From contig NC_067121.1 of the NCBI RefSeq assembly GCF_021347895.1, positions 33,591,974-33,655,973 on the forward strand: DNA of 64,000 nt, given 5' to 3'. Under the pieces are notes generated by a model. The model did not search any database. It had not been told where the DNA came from and saw only the letters and a list, made by a program, of their open reading frames with translations. Shown in pieces: positions 11,115 to 64,000 of this stretch (positions are counted from its first letter, which is position 1; each line of letters begins with the position of its first letter). A program made the position numbers and the translations under genes. The stretch is from Acanthochromis polyacanthus (taxonomy: Eukaryota > Chordata > Actinopteri > Pomacentridae).

Positions 11115-12243
11115 ACAGTGTCAATGTAGTAATTGTGGGCTGACTGATTTACTGATTATCAGTATTTTATTTTTACTGATCTACGGTAATAAATAAATTT
11201 AAAAATGGTGCTGCTTTGGCTCTGAACCTTGATCTAGCTGTGGTCGCTCTGTCTTCTGGAGTGATTTGATTGGTTATACGTCACAAATAAAACTCCTTTA
11301 ACTTAACATCTGTAAACAAAACAAACGTATCAACAAAGTTTTCTGTTAGAGTTTGTCTTCTTCTAAGTTTACCTCCAAGATTTTAAATACTTTCATTCAC
11401 TGCAAATGAATATCTCCTCCAAATGTCTCACTAATAATCATTATCAGCCTTAAAAACCCACAAACACCCTTCTATACCCTTCTATAAATCTGCTTGGAAT
11501 CTTCCACTTCCTGTTTGGTAACTGCACTTTAATATGGATGGATGACACTGAATTAGAGTCTGTTTTAATGAGACTGAGTTCAGATGTGTAGCTCTGTCAT
11601 TAAATAGGACATGATTTCTCAGAATTCACAGAGAAAAGTCTGAAATGTTTGCTAGGTTAGCATCCCACATGTTCTGTGGCTCAACTAAAGCTAACTCTCT
11701 CCAACTTCTGGATCTGTTGAGTTGCTTGTTGTTCAAATATCTTGCCAGAGGTGCTGAAGCTCAGAAAGTCTGAGATGTTTGTTCAACATAAGCTCATTCT
11801 CAAGTCTTATCTGAACTGTCCTCTTTTGTTTAAACTTTTCCTAAACTTAGAAGTTAATGACATAGCAGCACATCCAGACTCAGTCTCATTTATGTAGAGA
11901 TTAAACTTCAGTGTCATTCATTGATGTTAAAGTGCAGTTTTTCACGTTTGTTGCACATGCTCCCGACCAAACCAGTCCAGGTGGAAGATGATGTGAAGAG
12001 AAGCTCCAGAGGATGAATATCACACATTTACGTTGGAAATAAATGTCCTTTAATTAGACATTGTCATGCAAAAGTTGGATTTCCCTTTAATGATGTTCAA
12101 ATCTTTGTTGAGTGTTTTGTTGATGGTGGTTTCTACACGTTTTCTGACACTCGGCCCCAAAGATTAAAACCTTTTACCTCCAGACCTCCCGAGTCCTCAG
12201 GACCTGAGCTTTCACACAGTCTGAGGGCTGAAATTTTCTAAGT

Positions 12244-12434
12244 CCATCCATCCATCCTCTATACACCGCTTTATCCTCACTAGGGTCGTGGAGGTGCCGG
12301 AGTCTATCTCAGCTGACTCGGGCGAAGGCAGGGGACACCCTGGACAGGTCACCAGTCTGTCGCAGGGCTACATATACAGACACACAATCACACTCACATT
12401 CACACCTACGGGCAATTTAGAGTTATCAATTAAA
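12244..12434 (-). mobile_element. tRNA-derived SINE-like element, copy B, 5'-truncated
   Basis: This is the reverse complement of the 3' half of the element at 7534-7901. It starts with (ATCC)n and contains CAGCTGACTCGGGCGAAGGC and CGTAGGTGTGAATG-type sequence on its own strand. The tRNA-like head is missing. Confidence 0.85.
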
Positions 12435-13937
12435 GTACAGAGGAACTCTGGCTTTACCAAAAATGTGCTTAGCTGAAGAGTTCATCTGGACTCGTGTTTT
12501 TTATTTTTTATTTTTGGTAAATCTCTGACTTTTTGTTGTTGCTGTTTTGAGTTTGTTTTTATGGAAACCCATTTTTGCCAAGAAAAAAAAACAATAATGG
12601 AATACCTGAACATGATTAAAAAACAATTATTGAGAGTAATTACCAAGTCAAACATAGTGAAAACCTCATCGTCTCATTAAGGACTGACTTTTAGCGTCTC
12701 GTACAGATTTGATTTGTGTTTGTGAGTTGACTCCAGCAGTGGACAGATTTAAAAACACAGAAATTGAATTACATCCCCGCTGACCTGACACACTGATGAT
12801 GATGAGACACAATTCGACTCATGACATTCATTTTACTTCATGTTCTTTGAATATATGGCACACATTTAATATGCAATTCATCAAATGTATTACAGTTTAG
12901 CATGTTCACGTTATATGATTCGTAATGCATTACATTGACATTGCTGTGTTTTACTGTGTGCTGGTGCATTTTGTAATTAGACATAGTGCCTTTTTAATCT
13001 TTTTAAAAATGTTTTCTCTCTCTGATGAAGCTTTAATCTCCACCACATGTCCAAACGCTTAAAAAGCAGATCAATTACCAAGTCACATTCATTCAAGTTA
13101 CATTTTTCTGGCACTTCGTGCTCAAACCCAAATTAATTTCAGCGTAAGCATCTGCCTTTTATGACGATGGATGGCTAAAGTTTAGTGTGTGCGTGGTGGA
13201 TGTGTTCATACATGTACGAGCACATGTGTATTGTATGTGTGAGTGTGTGTGTCTGTGTGTGTGTGCATGACAGAGAGGGAGAAAGAGAGAGAGTGCATGT
13301 GTTTGTGTGTCTGTGAGTGTGTAATTAAAACAAGTGATTTTATTTTTTTTACATACAGATTATCCCTCTATCCCAGCTGGTCAGAGTTGGATTTGACCAC
13401 CCCGACAACCAGAGAGAGGAAATCTCTTTGGGGCTAAATCCAAATTGGCACCCTTGATGATTTTTTTACCGAACTGAAAATGTGGGAGTGTTCAACTATA
13501 AACTTGAATTCGGCCTCATAACTAAAAGTGATTTCAGCGGTAATAGTCGCTAACATCTGGAGGAAGAAAGCTTCAAGTGCGAGAGATGGAAACTACAAAC
13601 GCTAGAATGCAATATTTCCCATTTGCTGTGGTGCTGTTAACTCCATGACTGAGCTTTCCATATTGACAGATGTGTTTTTTAGCGGTCAGTCTTTCAGTAG
13701 CATCACTGTAATCTGTGTGTGAGTCTCTTTTATTAGAATATACTGCAATTATTACCAAATATTAATCGACACATCATTTAGGCTGTGTTGTTGGGGGGGT
13801 TTATGTGATTGTACTGCATTTGTGGAGGCATTTTAACCAAATTTAAGCTTTAAAGGGCAATACACTCACAAGGACGTGGAGATGCAGAGGTTCGTGCACA
13901 TCTGTCCTGCCTTTTTTTTTCCTGACACACATGGACT

Positions 13938-13938
13938 C

Positions 13939-13971
<33 letters not shown>
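13938..13971. repeat. (GA)n microsatellite
   Basis: A short, nearly perfect AG/GA dinucleotide run with one GATA interruption. A looser TG-rich stretch lies at about 13180-13325. Confidence 0.9.
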
Positions 13972-13978
<7 letters not shown>

Positions 13979-14680
13979 GCGCCCTGACTTGTAATGAGGT
14001 CAAATCAGCTAACTGGTTCCTCATGTGAAAATGGACAGATCCACAGCTAGGGATTTGTCTTGATTTGCTGTTTGGTACAGTGTGTACAAACAATTCCTAT
14101 AAAGGCAAACAGAAGGAAATGGCAGTGTGTTCATAATGTAAAACATGAGTCACCATGCCATATAAACTGTATTGACAGTTGGAAAACCCACGACTATGGA
14201 AAAAGGTTTTATTGCCATTTAATAAAATAATCCATGAATGTTTAACCTCAATGCAATACAGACAATCAGGTTATCAAGGAAAGTCTTTTATATAAAAATG
14301 AACACATTATATTTATATAATTTGATCGTATGTTCTCACGGCCATCATGTGAACCACTGAAATGGCCTTTTCAATATAAATACATTACAAAAAATAGGTA
14401 AAAATTAGCTTTACATACAATTATACAGCCTCAAAGCTCTTTACACACATAATTACAAAATGAGCTTTCAGTGCATTCATGCTCTTCCAATCCACATCCA
14501 TCAGATCAAATTAAAATGGTCTAAAGAGATTCAGTAAAGTGTGCGGACAACAATTAAGATCAGGCACATGAATCAGGGATTATTAGTGCACACAGCCCCT
14601 CTGTGTAACCGACTAACAACTGAAACGTGGAATGCGTTAGTTCTGAGAAAAAAACTGTAATATGCAATTATGCAGATATT

Positions 14681-14691
14681 GAATACACACC

Positions 14692-14722
<31 letters not shown>

Positions 14723-14736
14723 ATACACACCAAAAA
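14681..14736 (+). repeat. Poly(A) run between two copies of GAATACACACC
   Basis: GAATACACACC at 14681-14691 is followed by 29 A residues (14692-14720), then an identical GAATACACACC at 14721-14731 and AAAAATTG. This is the layout of a retroposon insertion that left only its tail plus a target duplication. Replication slippage is the alternative. Confidence 0.75.
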
Positions 14737-16039
14737 TTGTGCTTTTTTTTAGTGTTATGACATGAATGAATCTGCTCTGGTCAACACTGTTTCACTTCCT
14801 GACAGTGCATAAACAAAAAAGATAATTTCATGGACGTGCTGCACATTCAAAATTATTTTAAAAATTTATTAAATTATGACCAATGATTTTGGCTTCAAAT
14901 AATACAGTGTAAAATATTCAAATAGTTTCTGAGTAAATTTTAGCTTTGGTTAAATTTAATTTTGCCTGAATAACTACCACAGTCAACATTAGCTTGTAAT
15001 ATAGAGCATGTTAGCATCAAGACATCTCAATATTTGCACAAAATATGAATATGCATTTGTTAAAAATGTGAAAAAATCTTTTATTCATAAATATTTTTCA
15101 CCACAAAGTTTAGTAGCACAAGTGTTTCAGTCTTCTTTTTTGAACTGTTCTCATGTCTTTTCGCCTTAGAAGAAATGCTAACGTTTAGCTGAAGTAGTTT
15201 TTTGTTGATTACTTGAGTATGTTTGTTAATTTTGATCTCTTTGCCTCACTTTCAGTATAATATTTGATGAAAAATGCTTTCCAAAGGCCACTATTGTAAC
15301 TTTTGCTTGTTTCTTTAGCGTCTTTCTTGTCGTTTTCCTTGAGGTGAGATATATTTTGTTCCTGGTACATGTGTCGCTGTACATGTGCTCCACGATTTTG
15401 TGAAAAAAATTTTTGGTAAAATCATTTCAATTGATGCAGCTAATTAGCAACCTGACAAGCTAGCTTTCATGCTAATGACAACCAACATTTCTGAACCACT
15501 GCTCCAAGAAGAGTTACAGTCACACTGTATAGTCGTATTAAGAAGGAAAAAACGCAGCTAATAAATATTTTTGTCATATTTTACTAGAAAATTCTAATTA
15601 AGAATTTGATGTTTACAAAAGTTTAATGTGGTCAAGGTGATGTTCAGAGTAAAACAATGTGCTAAAAACTGCAAACATTGTGGCTTTTTTTAAAAAACAA
15701 ATTGACAGTTTTGTTCAGACACAAAATAAAAATAGAGTGCACCATTTTTTCTAGTATCATATCTTGATGTTTAAAAGTGAAAAATATAAATTTTCAGGTC
15801 GACGTGCGAGCAAGATTAACGTCCACCCGCTCTCTTGAAGGTTGCGACTATGTGACATAATTGATAGTGGGGCTATTTCATTTATACAGAAGCTGTGAGT
15901 TACTAAAAAATATTGCATATTTCTTCGGCATCTGCTAAAATATATTTTAAAAAATTTCATCTCTTAGACCGTTAGTTTTCTTGATTTATATTCTCTGCTG
16001 TAAACAAAACATTACAATCACACTCCACACAATAGACTC
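14737..16039 (-). other. 3' flank and probable 3' UTR of the sodium channel gene
   Basis: AT-rich sequence downstream of the stop at 16040. Possible AATAAA signals on the minus strand occur around 15080 and 14865 (TTTATT on the plus strand). None is clearly preferred, so the mRNA end is not placed. No separate gene is seen. Confidence 0.4.
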
Positions 16040-62637
<46,598 letters not shown>

Positions 62638-64000
62638 CTGAAAAGAAAGCAAAAAGAAGACAGAAAGGACTGAGCACACATGTTCAAGTCATAAAAAAAT
62701 CAGTCTGCAAATACGTTAGATTGTAAGAAGTCGACACAATGTAAATGCATTTCTCAAACAGATTTTTTGATTATCTGAAGCCACGTGTTTTTCAGTTCTT
62801 TGCAGAGAAACTCCACAGCAGCTCTGAGCAGACGTGCAGCTGTTTTCTTTCCTGACAGTGGAGCTGCCGTGCTGCGTCTCTCTCTCTCTCTGTCTACCAT
62901 CTGTGTTAACTTCCACCACAAGCATTTCTGCCTCCAGTAATGGAGGCAACTCCAAAGCGGGCTGAACCTTTCTCCAACAGATGTGGCATTTATTTAAATA
63001 TTTTTTCGTCTTTGGATAATCCGCCCATCCAGCAGCACATCACATGCCAAAACAAAGAGACCCTGAGAATGACTGCCACGTCCTTTTTCATCTCTCCATA
63101 AGCGGCCCATTAATGGGCAGCAGCCTGATCTACTGACTCTGCAAATCAAAAACTTGCTAATCCCATTTCTGCATCTGCAAGAGATCTAAAGAGAAGCGGT
63201 AACACGCTTCACGTCTTCGTGGGCTGCTCTGAAGCACCGCTTGGTCAATTTGGTAAAAACACCAGTTAACTAGGTGGATCACTAGCATGTCGTGTGTCAC
63301 AGCCCAGATGAGGGTTTGGGTTAAAATTTCACACGTAGGAAAAACACATACAAGTGTCAGTAATCAGTTATCGTTTATAAGCTCATGGACCTTTATCGAG
63401 ATGCTTTAGTTTAAAAAATTTTAGGAATTAGTGAAAAATAAGTTCATCGGAAGCTAATATGAGGCTTCAGGAGGCTAGTAAAGCTGTTGTCTTCCTTCGC
63501 GCAACTTATTCCGCTTTAATTTCCCATTAAAAAGATCTTAACTTCACTAAATGCTACAATAATATCATATATACTCTGTCTGCTGAAGCTTAATAAAAAG
63601 TTAAAGCAAACTTGTCTACAATTACTTTCACTGTATGTAAGAGTTTTTAACGGCGAGTATAAAAAAGAGGAAGAAAGAAAACCAGTTTTTAACGTACATA
63701 TAAACACGAGTGTTATTCTAAAACAGACTAGAAGACTTTAAAGTCTGTTCTTTATGGTGATCCACGAAGTGACAATTCTTCTGTGCATTTTATGTCTTTT
63801 TTTGCCATTTTTGCCCATCTAGCAATCATGTCCTCAATGTATTTTCTGCCAATAATAAGCAGCAATTATCTTAATGAAAATGCACCACAGGCACAAGTCT
63901 TTAATCTATAGAAAAGAAATGTTTTGTTCATATTAATTCATTTTAAAAGAATCTGCTGTATTATATGAAGCTTAAAAATATGAACTCTTTTGTCCCAATG
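62638..64000. other. scn5l: scn intron 1 (partial)
   Basis: No sequence resembling SCN exon 1 is visible on the minus strand, so the initiator exon lies beyond the window. The ORFs seen (for example 62716-62955) have no SCN features. Confidence 0.6.

Overview
The window is vertebrate genomic DNA, most likely from a percomorph teleost. Genes are split into small exons with vertebrate splice sites, and introns carry Tc1-like transposons, tRNA-derived SINEs, 5'-truncated LINE tails, hAT/pogo-type MITEs and long tetranucleotide arrays typical of fish. Two protein-coding genes are visible, both on the minus strand and both rebuilt here exon by exon. All gene assignments are by eye and from remembered family features; no database search was run.

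Left part (about 1-6.4 kb): a seven-exon gene for a 675-residue protein. Its first half resembles the N-terminal (TRFH-like) domain of the shelterin protein TIN2 (TINF2) and its second half is an array of twelve C2H2 zinc fingers. The first coding exon supplies only four coding bases.

Middle (6.4-16 kb): intergenic DNA with a (GATA)n array, two copies of a tRNA-derived SINE family, a long fold-back repeat, a tail-only poly(A) insertion and one unexplained ORF.

Right part (16.0-62.6 kb): 25 consecutive coding exons of a voltage-gated sodium channel alpha subunit, from exon 2 (start of DI) to the stop codon. Exon 1 with the initiator lies beyond 64 kb. The exon lengths sum to 5607 bases (1868 residues plus stop) in one unbroken frame. 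The DEKA filter, four S4 segments, the IFM inactivation gate, the ankyrin-G motif and the IQ motif are intact, so the gene looks functional. Residue choices and a long DI-DII linker point to the SCN5A-like teleost branch (scn5laa/scn5lab, also called scn12aa/ab) rather than scn4a, scn1l or scn8a; the exact paralogue is less certain than the family. Two of its introns are AT-AC introns: intron 2 with full U12 signals and intron 23 with U2-like signals. The larger introns host most of the mobile elements, including a Tc1 element in intron 11 that is itself interrupted by another transposon.
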